Assembly: GCA_045601805.1 (NCBI GenBank)
Contig: JAZSAJ010000033.1
Location: forward strand, 1 to 37,456
Source of the DNA: SIG607 sp045601805
Lineage (GTDB): Bacteria; Bacillota; Clostridia; Oscillospirales; Acutalibacteraceae
Direction: 5' to 3'
Length of the DNA: 37,456 nt
Part shown: positions 29,479 through 37,456 of the stretch, in pieces
How the letters are laid out: every line of letters starts with the position of its first letter
Position numbering within the stretch: position 1 is the stretch's first letter
The notes under the pieces: generated by a model
The model's database searches: none
Told to the model about the DNA's origin: nothing
Seen by the model: only the letters and a program-made list of their open reading frames with translations
Made by a program: the position numbers and the translations under genes

Positions 29479-30485
29479 TTGTTTATTCCCCCTGCCAAAA
29501 TATAATTTTCAAGCAAAGATACTGCTTGGTTAACATCACTTAAATCGGCAACTTCACATGCGGTGTGCATATTTCTTACAGGAACCGAAATAAGCGAGGT
29601 TGGTACGCCCTCTTTATTAACCGAAATTACATCGGCATTTGTGCCTGTTGCCGATGGCATAACTTCGCAATTATATTTAATGCCGTTTTCCTTTGCTACA
29701 TTTTGCAGTTTTTTGGTAGCGCACTTATTTAAAAACGGTGATACCCCAATTAAAACGCCGTCACCCAATTTAAAGGTCTTATCAGCACTTATATTAGGCG
29801 CATTGCCAAAGGTGGCATCAATACAAACGGCTTCGTTAAAGTTTAATTTAAAAGCAGAAGTTTTTGCGCCCCTTAAACCCAGTTCTTCGGCATCGTTAAA
29901 CACAAAAAGGACATTAACGGGCAGTTTTTTACCGCTTAAGCGTTTTGCAAGTTCAAGTAGTACCGCACAACCTATACGGTCATCAAGCGATTTACCCACA
30001 AATTTAGTGCCAAGCAAACTTTCACACTTTGTGTTAAAGGTAACAAAATCGCCCGCTTTAACAATGTCTTTGGCTTTTTCGCCAAGACCTGTATCAATTT
30101 TAATTTGCGAAATATCGCTATACTGTTTATCGCCTTTTGCAAGGTGCGGAGGGGTTGAAACAAAAACACCCTTTATTTCTTGTTGCGAATGAATAACCAC
30201 TTCGCACGCAGGTAAATTTCTTGCGTCAATACCACCGCAAGCCGCAACAGTTAAAAAACCATCATCACTTACATTTGTTACAACCATACCAACTTCGTCA
30301 ATATGGGCTTCAAGCATTACGGTATAGTCACTCTGCCCCGAAAGACAGGCATAAAAACCAATCCCCGAAAGTTTTTTCGGGGTGGTGTATTTTGCTATTA
30401 TTTCTTGCGCCAACACGACGGCAGTATTTACACTGCCAAGCGCGGCGGCATTGCTTAAATTAAAAACAACTTCTTTTAATTCCAT
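29475..30485 (-). CDS. M42 family metallo-aminopeptidase (copy 1)
   Basis: This 336-residue paralogue of the next gene has the same length. It has VMLEAHIDEVGMVV (H61, D63), KSLDDRIGCAVL, VFNDAEELGLRGAK with both glutamates kept, CIDATFGNAP, and the C-terminal SVPVRNMHTACEV. The N-terminus differs from copy 2 (LSNAAALGSVN instead of the usual 'GPSSEE' start), so the pair has diverged and probably handles different peptides or mixes into hetero-oligomers. It starts at ATG 30485, one base overlapping the murD stop. Shared signature motifs support cytosolic aminopeptidase function, as in TET peptidases. Confidence 0.9.
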   Translation of the reverse strand: MELKEVVFNLSNAAALGSVNTAVVLAQEIIAKYTTPKKLSGIGFYACLSGQSDYTVMLEAHIDEVGMVVTNVSDDGFLTVAACGGIDARNLPACEVVIHSQQEIKGVFVSTPPHLAKGDKQYSDISQIKIDTGLGEKAKDIVKAGDFVTFNTKCESLLGTKFVGKSLDDRIGCAVLLELAKRLSGKKLPVNVLFVFNDAEELGLRGAKTSAFKLNFNEAVCIDATFGNAPNISADKTFKLGDGVLIGVSPFLNKCATKKLQNVAKENGIKYNCEVMPSATGTNADVISVNKEGVPTSLISVPVRNMHTACEVADLSDVNQAVSLLENYILAGGINK

Positions 30486-31864
30486 TAAAGATTGTTCACC
30501 GCTTCCTTAAAATAAACACCGCGCGCTGCAAAGTTCGGGAAAGCGTCAAACGAAGCACAAGCAGGGCTTAGGGTAACAACATCGCCCGCTACTGCTTTTT
30601 TGTGCGCTTCTATAACCGCTTCTTTAATATCAGCCGCATGAATTATTTCGGGGCTGCCCTTATAATAAACACTGTTTGTTATTGCCTTTTCAATCATTGG
30701 CGCAGATGGCCCTGTTAAATAAAGTGTTTTAACCTTATTTATAACTTCTTCTGCCATTGGTTCAAACGGAATATGTTTATCGTAACCGCCCGCAATTAAA
30801 ATTACAGGTTGCTTAAACGCCTTAAGCCCTGCTATTGTTCGTGTTGGGCTTGAAGCAATAGAATCGTTATAATACTTTACGCCGTTTATTTCGCGCACAA
30901 ATTCAATTCGGTGTTCAACACCTGCAAATTCTTTTGCAACTGCCTTAATTGTATCACTGCCAACATAACCCCAAACAGCAGAAATTGCCGCTAAGTAGTT
31001 AGCAACATTATGGTCGCCAATAACGGTTATATCGTTTCGGTGCATAATGGGTACATCAATACCGCGGTAGGACATATGAATTGTGCCGTCATTCGCCAGC
31101 CACGCGCCGTTTTTAACCGGGCGTTCCATACTAAAGCCAAGCGACTGACCGCGAACATATTTTGCAAAACCGGCGGTAATTTCGTTATCGCGGTTTAAAA
31201 CTGTTCTTGAAAAAGCGTTTTGGTGCATTAAAACATTCTTTTTGGCTTCAACATATTCGTCCATATCTTTATGAACATCAAGATGGTTGGGTGCAACATT
31301 TGTAACCACCGCAATATCGGGGCTTTTGCGCATTGAAATAAGTTGAAAAGAAGAAAGTTCTGCCACAACAAAATCTTCGGGTTTAATATTTTCAATTTGC
31401 GGAAGCAAAGGTTTACCAATATTACCGCCAATATGAACAGTTTTGCCCTCTTTTTCAAGCATTTTTGCAATTAAAGTGGTTGTGGTTGTTTTACCGTCGG
31501 AACCCGTTACCGCAAAAACGGTTGCAGGGCATAAATCAAAAAACACTTCCATTTCACTTGTAACGGCAATTCCGCGTTTACGCGCCTGTTCAAGTTCGGT
31601 TAAATTAAAATTCATTCCGGGGGTGCGGAAAATAATATCAACCTCTAAATTTTCAAGGTATCTTTCACCTAAATGAAGTTCAACACCCGCGTCTTCCAAA
31701 GTTTTACACAGTTCGCCAATTTGCTCTTTGCTTCTGCGGTCGCAAGCAATTACCCTTGCGCCTTTTTTAACAAAATCTAATATAAGCGGAGTATTGCTTA
31801 TACCAATTCCGCAAATAGCAATTTTTTTAGAAGAAATATGATTCCAAAACTGTTTGCAATCCAT
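30485..31864 (-). CDS. murD: UDP-N-acetylmuramoyl-L-alanine:D-glutamate ligase
   Basis: This 459-residue Mur ligase has the ATP-binding loop AVTGSDGKTTTTTLIAKML, a GNIGKPLL block and VTNVAPNHLDVHKDMDEYVEAK. YLAAISAVWGYVG and VEHRIEFVREINGVKYYNDSIASSPTRT are further diagnostic MurD stretches. It adds D-glutamate to UDP-MurNAc-L-Ala in peptidoglycan precursor synthesis in the cytosol. The length fits the family (about 440-460). It is away from the usual dcw cluster and lies in an operon with a MATE exporter upstream and M42 peptidases downstream. The ATG at 31864 has GGAGG. Confidence 0.96.
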   Translation of the reverse strand: MDCKQFWNHISSKKIAICGIGISNTPLILDFVKKGARVIACDRRSKEQIGELCKTLEDAGVELHLGERYLENLEVDIIFRTPGMNFNLTELEQARKRGIAVTSEMEVFFDLCPATVFAVTGSDGKTTTTTLIAKMLEKEGKTVHIGGNIGKPLLPQIENIKPEDFVVAELSSFQLISMRKSPDIAVVTNVAPNHLDVHKDMDEYVEAKKNVLMHQNAFSRTVLNRDNEITAGFAKYVRGQSLGFSMERPVKNGAWLANDGTIHMSYRGIDVPIMHRNDITVIGDHNVANYLAAISAVWGYVGSDTIKAVAKEFAGVEHRIEFVREINGVKYYNDSIASSPTRTIAGLKAFKQPVILIAGGYDKHIPFEPMAEEVINKVKTLYLTGPSAPMIEKAITNSVYYKGSPEIIHAADIKEAVIEAHKKAVAGDVVTLSPACASFDAFPNFAARGVYFKEAVNNL

Positions 31865-31885
31865 AAAAAACCTCCGAAAAGTTTA

Positions 31886-33271
31886 TTACTCAACTATATT
31901 TTTTATCCAAATTCCCTTTTTAACAAGCACAGTACCTATTATACACCTTATTATACCCGTAAATTGACAAATTGCAAAGATTGTAAGAATATTGGCACTT
32001 GTAAAACGGCTTAAAATAAAGGCAATTGTTACATTTACCACCCAAACAAATCCGCTGTCAAAAAACACCGTTTCAATAATTCTGCCGCCCGAACGCAAGG
32101 TAAAATACGAAGCGTGAGCAAAGGCATCAAGCGGCATTGCAACTGCGCATATTTTCATTAACGCCGCCGCAGTTTCACGCACATTGCTATTGGTGTTATA
32201 AAGAAGCGGTATGTAATCGGCGCAAACAAAGAAAACTGCACCAACAACCACACTTGTAAAAAACGAAAAAGTTATAAGCCGTGAAGCATAAAGCATTGCT
32301 CTTTCTTTATTTTTTGAGCCAAGTATTTGCCCTAAAATAATGCCAATTGCCGCGCCAACCGAAATAAAGGCAACCGAAAAAACATTAAAAAAGGTTTGGG
32401 TTATATTGTTTGCCGCAACAACCGCAATACCGCGCACAGAATAGCACTGGTTAAGCATTGCCATACCTGCCGCCCACATGGTTTCATTTATAACTAAAGG
32501 AAGCCCTTTAACCGCAATTCTCTTTACTAAATCAAGCGGAACTTTTAAGGTTTTAAGTGCGCCTTTAAAGTAATTCTTTCCTTTATATGCGCCAATAATA
32601 ACCACCAAAAGTTCAACATAGCGGGAAATTACTGTGGCAATAGCGGCACCGTTTGTGCCAAGCATGGGCGCGCCCAATTTACCAAAAATTAAAACCCAGT
32701 TTAAGCATAAATTAACTAAAACGGCAACTACACCTGCAGTCATTGGCAAAAGTGCTTTGTTTGTTTCCCTTAATGTACTTGAATAGCACTGAGTTATTGT
32801 GTATGGAAGTAACCCAATAAGCATTATAAACAAATACTCTTTGCCAAATAAAAGCGAAGCTTTGGCATCAGCTCCACTGCCGTCACCCTTTAAATAAAGA
32901 GAAATAAGTGTGTTTCCAAACAAAAGGAATACCGCTATACCAAGAATGGTAAGCGCCGTACCGCAAATAATTTTAAAGCGGAAGGTGTCTTGTATACCCT
33001 TTTTATCGCCCTTGCCGTAAAACTGTGCGCCAAAAATACCTGCGCCCGAAAGCGCGCCGAAAATTAGCAAATTAAAAACAAAAATTAACTGGTTGGTTAT
33101 GGCAACGCCTGTCATTTGCAGTGTGCCTACCCTGCCCACCATAACATTATCAAGCATATTAACAAAGTTGGTTATGCCGTTTTGTATCATTATGGGCAAG
33201 GTTAAGGTTATAACTTTTTTATAAAATGCGGTGTCGCCAATAAAATTACTTAAAAAACTGTTCTTTTCCAC
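31886..33271 (-). CDS. MATE family efflux transporter
   Basis: This 461-residue membrane protein has about twelve hydrophobic segments in two similar halves, as in MATE exporters. Family blocks include LTLPIMIQNGITNFVNMLDNVMVGRVG near the N-terminus, the 'GAQFYGKGD' loop and the corresponding 'GQILGSKNKE' loop of the second half. It exports drugs or metabolites using a Na+ or H+ gradient; the substrate cannot be told. The start is GTG 33271, sharing one base with the stop of the phosphodiesterase gene (TAGTG). murD begins 21 bases after its stop with its own Shine-Dalgarno. Confidence 0.93.
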   Translation of the reverse strand: MEKNSFLSNFIGDTAFYKKVITLTLPIMIQNGITNFVNMLDNVMVGRVGTLQMTGVAITNQLIFVFNLLIFGALSGAGIFGAQFYGKGDKKGIQDTFRFKIICGTALTILGIAVFLLFGNTLISLYLKGDGSGADAKASLLFGKEYLFIMLIGLLPYTITQCYSSTLRETNKALLPMTAGVVAVLVNLCLNWVLIFGKLGAPMLGTNGAAIATVISRYVELLVVIIGAYKGKNYFKGALKTLKVPLDLVKRIAVKGLPLVINETMWAAGMAMLNQCYSVRGIAVVAANNITQTFFNVFSVAFISVGAAIGIILGQILGSKNKERAMLYASRLITFSFFTSVVVGAVFFVCADYIPLLYNTNSNVRETAAALMKICAVAMPLDAFAHASYFTLRSGGRIIETVFFDSGFVWVVNVTIAFILSRFTSANILTIFAICQFTGIIRCIIGTVLVKKGIWIKNIVE

Positions 33272-34068
33272 TATGGTATAAAATCCTCAAATATATATGC
33301 TTTAAATTCTTTTTTTACCCTTAAAACTTCGGTTTTACTGTGGAATGTCCAAGCAATTGTGAATGCACCCAGCAACCTATTAAGTTTTAAAAAGAAGTAA
33401 TTATTAAATTTATGCTCGTAAGACACAAAATGCGGTCTTGATATAAAGTTAAACACAAGTGCGCCCGAAAGCCGTTTATAAAACGCTTCGCCCTTAAAGG
33501 CGGTTGCCAAAAATCCGCGGCACACATTTTTGTTGTGTTTTCTGTAGTAGTACAAAATCTGCGGATAAAAAGACTGAATAAGATACAGCCCTTTATATTC
33601 CTTTAAAATTTCGTTTGCGGCAATAACCAGTTTTTCGTGGTTTCCGCCGTCGCTTTTAAATTCAATAAGAAGCGGTGTTTTACCGCGGACTACCTCTAAA
33701 CACTCTTTTAAAGTGGGTATTTTTTCGCTTGTTTCAAAAAGGTTATATTCCTTTAACTCCTTAAGGGTTAATTCCGACACCTTTTTGTTTACACCGCAAG
33801 CGCGTTTTAAATCGTCATCGTGAAAAACAACCACTTCGCCGTCTTTGGTTAGGTGAATATCGTTTTCAATTGCCAAGCCGAATTCAGTTGCGCGTTTAAA
33901 GGCGGGTATTGAATTTTCGGGGTACCCCTCTTTTAAATTGTGCAAACCGCGGTGGGCAATATATTTGCCCTTAATAAACTGTAAATCTTTATGTTTATAC
34001 AGTGACGGCATACTGCAAAAAAGGAACAAAGCAACTAAAATTGCTAATACCAAAAAAGCAATTAGCAT
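33271..34068 (-). CDS. Membrane-anchored glycerophosphodiester phosphodiesterase
   Basis: This 265-residue protein has a single N-terminal membrane anchor (residues 2-18) followed by a GDPD domain: YIAHRGLHN (H39, R40), PENSIPAF (E51), AIENDIHLTKDGEVVVFHDDDL (E68, D70, H83), and LLIEFKSD with the next metal Glu. It hydrolyses glycerophosphodiesters to glycerol-3-phosphate and an alcohol, probably at the membrane, for example on lipid head groups or lipoteichoic acid. The usual C-terminal W..n motif appears as TIAWTFHS. The Shine-Dalgarno GGAGGA lies within the end of the transporter gene. Confidence 0.9.
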   Translation of the reverse strand: MLIAFLVLAILVALFLFCSMPSLYKHKDLQFIKGKYIAHRGLHNLKEGYPENSIPAFKRATEFGLAIENDIHLTKDGEVVVFHDDDLKRACGVNKKVSELTLKELKEYNLFETSEKIPTLKECLEVVRGKTPLLIEFKSDGGNHEKLVIAANEILKEYKGLYLIQSFYPQILYYYRKHNKNVCRGFLATAFKGEAFYKRLSGALVFNFISRPHFVSYEHKFNNYFFLKLNRLLGAFTIAWTFHSKTEVLRVKKEFKAYIFEDFIP

Positions 34069-34070
34069 TA

Positions 34071-35405
34071 TTAATCCTCCACATCAAAGTTTTCTAAAAC
34101 GCTTTTTTTGGCAATTGGCTTAATATCGCCGTGTTTTACAAAGCACATTGTTATAAACGAAATAAACACAAAAATAGCAGCGTAAAGGAACAAAATTTTG
34201 TAACTTACATTTTCAAGCAAATAACCTGCAATAATTGGGGTTGCAATTTGTGCCGACATACTAAAGGTATAATAAAGGCCTGTAAATTTGCCAACATCTT
34301 TTCCTGCGCACATTTCAACAACCATTGGCAAACTGTTTACATTTATTGCTGCCCAAGCAAGACCAACCAACGCAAAAATAACAAGCAGTAAATTGCTAAA
34401 AGTATTAAAGAACATTGTGTAAACAAAGCCCGCCGCAAAACAAGCGGTAAGCAAAATAACACCCGCTTTTATTGTGTTTTTTCTGCCAATTTTACTGGCA
34501 AGTGTGCCAATAGGAATATAACTTACAATAGCGCCTGCGGTTGCAACGGTAAGGCAGGTTGAAGCCGCGCCAATATCCATATTCCAAACTTCTTTGGCAT
34601 AGGTTGTAAACCAAGTTGTTATTCCGTTATAACCAATAAACCAAAAAGCAATTGAAAGAAGCATAAACACCAAACTTTTTTTAACCGCCTTCGGCATAAC
34701 TTCGTTGCCCTGTTCGGTTATTTCGGTTAGGTTTTCTTCGGGGTGGGCGTCTTCATATTCCTTTTGTTCGGCAACCAACTTTGGCTCGTTTACAAAGAAC
34801 ATTATAATTAAAAGTGCCAAAAGCATTACACCGCCAACAATTAAAAACAGCGGTAAATAATTTATATGAGCGAGCCCTGCGGTTTTTTTGGCAGGATATA
34901 AAATACTGGTTAAAATTAAATAAAGAATACCGCCAACTGCACCCATAAGGTTTATAATAGCGTTACCCTTACTGCGAAGCGGTTTTGGTGTAACATCGGG
35001 CATTAGGGCAACTGCGGGGCTGCGGTAGGTACCCATTGCAACAAGAATAAGACCCAAAAGCAAAATAAAGGTTACCATTAAATTAGGTGATGGTGACACA
35101 AAATAACGGTTGTCAATAATGGGCAAACCAATCATTAAAGCAACTGCTAACAGTGTGCCGAAAAGAATAAAGGGACGGCGTCTGCCCAATTTGCTTTTGC
35201 ATTTATCGGAAATACCGCCAAAAAGGGGCAATAACAAAAGAGCCAAAACATTATCGGCAGCCATAATATAACCCGAAACTGATTCAGGCAAATCAAAAGT
35301 TTCTTTTAAAATTTTGGGAACAAGCCCGTCGTACATTTGCCAAAAAGCGCAAATAGATAAAAAGGCAAAACCAATTAAAACCGTTCTTTTTGTGTTTAGT
35401 TTCAT
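34071..35405 (-). CDS. MFS transporter, SLC45-like/GPH-type sugar permease
   Basis: ATG 35405, with GGGAGAA in front, replaces an in-frame codon 20 residues upstream that lies at the -35 element. The product has 444 residues and about twelve membrane segments. LSICAFWQMYDGLVPKIL, DNVLALLLLPLFGGISDKCKSKLGRRRPFIL and YRSPAVALMPDVTPKPLRSKGNAI are typical of the SLC45/sucrose-transporter branch of the major facilitator superfamily (the 'G-R-R-R-P-F' loop and 'D..P...R..' motif). Likely substrate is a disaccharide such as sucrose or maltose, with protons. It lies immediately downstream of the branching enzyme but has its own promoter. Confidence 0.88.
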   Translation of the reverse strand: MKLNTKRTVLIGFAFLSICAFWQMYDGLVPKILKETFDLPESVSGYIMAADNVLALLLLPLFGGISDKCKSKLGRRRPFILFGTLLAVALMIGLPIIDNRYFVSPSPNLMVTFILLLGLILVAMGTYRSPAVALMPDVTPKPLRSKGNAIINLMGAVGGILYLILTSILYPAKKTAGLAHINYLPLFLIVGGVMLLALLIIMFFVNEPKLVAEQKEYEDAHPEENLTEITEQGNEVMPKAVKKSLVFMLLSIAFWFIGYNGITTWFTTYAKEVWNMDIGAASTCLTVATAGAIVSYIPIGTLASKIGRKNTIKAGVILLTACFAAGFVYTMFFNTFSNLLLVIFALVGLAWAAINVNSLPMVVEMCAGKDVGKFTGLYYTFSMSAQIATPIIAGYLLENVSYKILFLYAAIFVFISFITMCFVKHGDIKPIAKKSVLENFDVED

Positions 35406-35436
35406 TTCAATTCTCCCTATTAAAACATATATATTT

Positions 35437-35465
35437 ATTTTAACACAATTTGCCTTTATAATCAA
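35437..35465 (-). promoter_or_regulatory. Promoter of the MFS-GDPD-MATE-murD operon
   Basis: On the minus strand TTGATT (35465-35460), a 17-base spacer and TAAAAT (35442-35437) precede the MFS start by about 30 bases. It lies directly after the glgB terminator. No other terminator is seen until after 26505, so it may drive eight genes. Confidence 0.75.
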
Positions 35466-35467
35466 CC

Positions 35468-35503
35468 AAAAATACCCAAGTGTTTAAACACTTGGGTATT
35501 TTT
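35468..35503. terminator. Rho-independent terminator of the branching enzyme gene
   Basis: A perfect 36-base palindrome, AAAAATACCCAAGTG (35468-35482), TTTAAA and its complement, ends right at the glgB stop (35504). The outer runs of A and T make it a strong terminator on the minus strand. Confidence 0.93.
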
Positions 35504-37456
35504 TTACACCTTTTTAAATACAATAGCACTTCTTTGGGGCAAATAGCACCCAAAACCGCTTGTTGTTTTATAACCGCGTTTTGCGGTATAAACATAATTT
35601 TTGTCTACCCTGTTATATCCGCCGAAAACACCGTCGTCGCTTGTTAAAACAACCTTAAATTCGCCCATTTTGCCAACAGGCACAAAAAAGTTTTCGTAAG
35701 AGTTATTCGGGTGGAAATTAAAGGCAAAAACAGTATCGCCCTTTGAATAAATTATAACCTTTTTGTCATAATCAATATAACGGCAAACTGTTTTTTGGCT
35801 TAAAATTTGCTCATTCTTAATAAGCGAAATCATTGCCTTGTCAAAGTCGTTAAGTTCGCTATAGCGCAAATTCTTATCGTCTACCAAATGCCATTGTCTT
35901 CGGCAGTAATGGTAACTCCAATTATTGCCCTCGCGCGGAAAATCTATCCATTCGGGGTGGCCGAATTCGTTGCCCATAAAGTTTAAATAACCCTCGCCCG
36001 AAGTAGTAGCGGTTATTAGCCTTATCATTTTATGAAGCGCAATTCCGCGGTCAACCGTAATATTACCGCCAAATTTTTGCATACCGCTATACATTTCGGC
36101 ATCGCACAAGCGGAACATAATGGTTTTATCACCAACAAGCGCTTGGTCGTGCGATTCAGCATAGCCAATATTCTTTTCTTTTGGGCGGCGTGTGGTAAGT
36201 TCATACCAAATTTTGCCCATATCAAAATCTTCGTCGCGGTATTCCTTTAAAAGTTTTATCCACATATCAGGAACACCCATTGAAAGTCGGTAATCAAACC
36301 CAATTCCGCCGTCTTTAATTGGAATACACATACCCGGCATACCCGACATATCTTCGGCAATAGTAACGGCATTTTTGTTTACCTTTTTAATAAGTTCGTT
36401 TGCCAGTTGCAAATAGGTTACGGCTTCGGTGTCGGTGTTTAACGAAAAATACATACCGTAATTTGTAAATGCGCTTCCAAGCCCGTGGTCGTGGTACAGC
36501 ATTGAAGTAACGCCGTCAAAACGGAAACCGTCAAAATGGAATTCAGTTAGCCAATATTTAAGGTTAGAAAGTAAAAAGTGCAAAACTTCGTTTTTGCCGT
36601 AATTAAAAAGTTTTGTACCCCAAGCGCTGTGGTTACCCTTTTCACCGGCGTGGAAAAACTGGTATTCAGTTCCGTCAAAACAGTTTATGCCCTCGTTTGT
36701 GTTGTTTACTGCGTGGGAATGAACAAGGTCTAAAAGCACCGCAATTCCCATTTTGTGCGCGGTGTTAATAAGGTCTTTAAGGTCTTCGCTTGTGCCGTAG
36801 CGTGAAGACGGCGCAAAAAAGTTTGAAACTTGGTAACCGAACGAGCCATAATACGGGTGCTCCATAATTGCCATTAACTGAATGGTGTTATACCCAAGTT
36901 CCTTTATTCTGGGCAGTACATTGTCAATAAACTCTTTGTATGTGCCAACATCGTATTTATCCTGCGCCATACCAATGTGACATTCATAAATAAGCGGTGT
37001 TTTTTCGGGCTTAAAACCGCCGTCTTGCCAATTAAAAGCACTGTTTGGTTCCGTAATTTCGGCGCACCAAAGGTAAGTGGTTTCGTCCTGCACCACTCTT
37101 GTTGCATAAAGCGGAACTCGGCGCAAATATTCCCCACCGTGCAAAACAATTGCTTGTACCTTTTGTCCCACCTTTAACGCATCTTTTCCGTTTAAGTAAA
37201 TTTCATACACACCGTCGTTTAGTTTTTCCATTTCACAAGCGGTGGTGTCCCAATTGTTAAAGTCACCTGTTAAAAACATTTTTTCAGCCGCAGGTGCCCA
37301 CTCGCGGTAAACCCAGCCGTTTTCTGTGCGGTGAAAACCAAAATATTTATGCGCGTTTGCAAATTCGGTTATACTTTTACCACAAAGCAGTTCTTTTCTT
37401 TTTTGGTTATAGTTGTTTACACGCAAAAGAATATCTTGCTCATAATCCTTTAAATA
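35504..37456 (-). CDS. glgB: Glycogen branching enzyme of the eukaryotic type (GH13), 5' partial
   Basis: The frame stays open to the window edge (650 visible residues; the last ten before the in-frame TTG at 37426 read YLKDYEQDIL, a typical branching-enzyme N-terminus). A CBM48-like domain (WVYREWAPAAEKMFLTGDFN) is followed by the GH13 barrel: nucleophile D304 in DGFRFDGVTSMLY, acid/base E358 in TIAEDMSGMP and D427 in ESHDQAL, counted from that TTG, then a C-terminal beta domain. Blocks such as LPRIKELGYNTIQLMAIMEH, FFAPSSRYGT, GEGYLNFMGNEFGHPEW and LHKMIRLIT follow animal and plant branching enzymes more closely than E. coli GlgB. It makes alpha-1,6 branches in glycogen. TTG 37426 is not the start. 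Confidence 0.93.
   Translation of the reverse strand, partial: YLKDYEQDILLRVNNYNQKRKELLCGKSITEFANAHKYFGFHRTENGWVYREWAPAAEKMFLTGDFNNWDTTACEMEKLNDGVYEIYLNGKDALKVGQKVQAIVLHGGEYLRRVPLYATRVVQDETTYLWCAEITEPNSAFNWQDGGFKPEKTPLIYECHIGMAQDKYDVGTYKEFIDNVLPRIKELGYNTIQLMAIMEHPYYGSFGYQVSNFFAPSSRYGTSEDLKDLINTAHKMGIAVLLDLVHSHAVNNTNEGINCFDGTEYQFFHAGEKGNHSAWGTKLFNYGKNEVLHFLLSNLKYWLTEFHFDGFRFDGVTSMLYHDHGLGSAFTNYGMYFSLNTDTEAVTYLQLANELIKKVNKNAVTIAEDMSGMPGMCIPIKDGGIGFDYRLSMGVPDMWIKLLKEYRDEDFDMGKIWYELTTRRPKEKNIGYAESHDQALVGDKTIMFRLCDAEMYSGMQKFGGNITVDRGIALHKMIRLITATTSGEGYLNFMGNEFGHPEWIDFPREGNNWSYHYCRRQWHLVDDKNLRYSELNDFDKAMISLIKNEQILSQKTVCRYIDYDKKVIIYSKGDTVFAFNFHPNNSYENFFVPVGKMGEFKVVLTSDDGVFGGYNRVDKNYVYTAKRGYKTTSGFGCYLPQRSAIVFKKV

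Noticed and set aside
29563..30192. 209-residue open frame on the plus strand inside the first M42 gene
   Set aside because: It is antisense to a clear enzyme gene, with no ribosome binding site and no recognisable domain.
1..37456. CRISPR array, insertion sequence, integrase, prophage or replication origin
   Set aside because: No regularly spaced repeats, transposase, integrase or phage structural gene, and no DnaA-box cluster were seen. The dnaD/dnaI pair alone does not mark an origin or phage.

Overview
The window looks like chromosomal DNA of a low-GC Gram-positive bacterium, most likely an uncultured gut member of the Clostridia (Oscillospirales/Ruminococcaceae-like; the rank is inference). 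The evidence is a set of Firmicutes-type housekeeping genes (YhaM exoribonuclease, RqcH/NFACT, TrmK, YerC, RicT, DnaD plus a DnaI/DnaC-type helicase loader, a CpsB/C/D tyrosine-kinase module, an YnbB-type PLP enzyme), strong SigA-like promoters, many Shine-Dalgarno sites and many rho-independent terminators. No rRNA, phage, insertion sequence or CRISPR array is visible. Coding density is very high and no gene-free gap reaches 300 bases.

Layout. (1) 2-3561 (+): yhaM (5' end outside the window), a DUF1858 mini-protein, trmK, rqcH. (2) 3572-7581 (+): consensus promoter, CpsC-like chain-length protein, CpsD-like tyrosine kinase, hairpin, CpsB-like PHP phosphatase, PgeF/YfiH, and a divergent solute-binding lipoprotein. 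(3) 7677-12754 (+): one apparent operon with promoter and terminator: solute-binding lipoprotein, permease and ATPase of a polar amino acid ABC importer, a TrpR-like regulator (YerC), glyA and an alanine-type aminotransferase. (4) 12787-16026 (-): a compact restriction-modification island made of a ribbon-helix-helix regulator, a BcgI-like fused nuclease/methyltransferase and a specificity subunit. (5) 16032-17977 (-): double-domain glycosyltransferase. (6) 17987-21690 (+): trpS, holB, ricT, a small 2[4Fe-4S] ferredoxin, and queT. (7) 21693-23781: glycosyltransferase (-), tRNA-Arg(CCT) (+), galE (-). (8) 23806-25781 (+): dnaD-like and dnaI/dnaC-like genes. (9) 25780-35465 (-): a long, mostly overlapping operon: MFS sugar transporter, GDPD phosphodiesterase, MATE, murD, two M42 peptidases, GNAT, methionine-gamma-lyase-like enzyme, then a beta-propeller-like orphan with its own promoter. 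(10) 35468-37456 (-): glycogen branching enzyme of the eukaryotic type, running off the window.

The most unusual object is the lipoprotein at 7754-8533. It is a circularly permuted SBP_bac_3 solute-binding protein. After the lipobox it begins with what is normally the second lobe and the C-terminal helix, and it ends with what is normally the mature N-terminal lobe. The classical ligand residues are present but in swapped order. It sits at the head of a complete ABC importer operon with its own promoter and ribosome binding site, and a canonically ordered relative lies directly upstream for comparison. Secondary points of interest are a hairpin whose loop is complementary to the queT ribosome binding site, a cluster of GATAT half-sites over the promoter of the restriction-modification regulator, a homopolymer-G Shine-Dalgarno tract in front of the beta-propeller orphan, and the eukaryotic-type branching enzyme.

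No similarity search or structure prediction was run. Family calls rest on recognised motifs and protein length.
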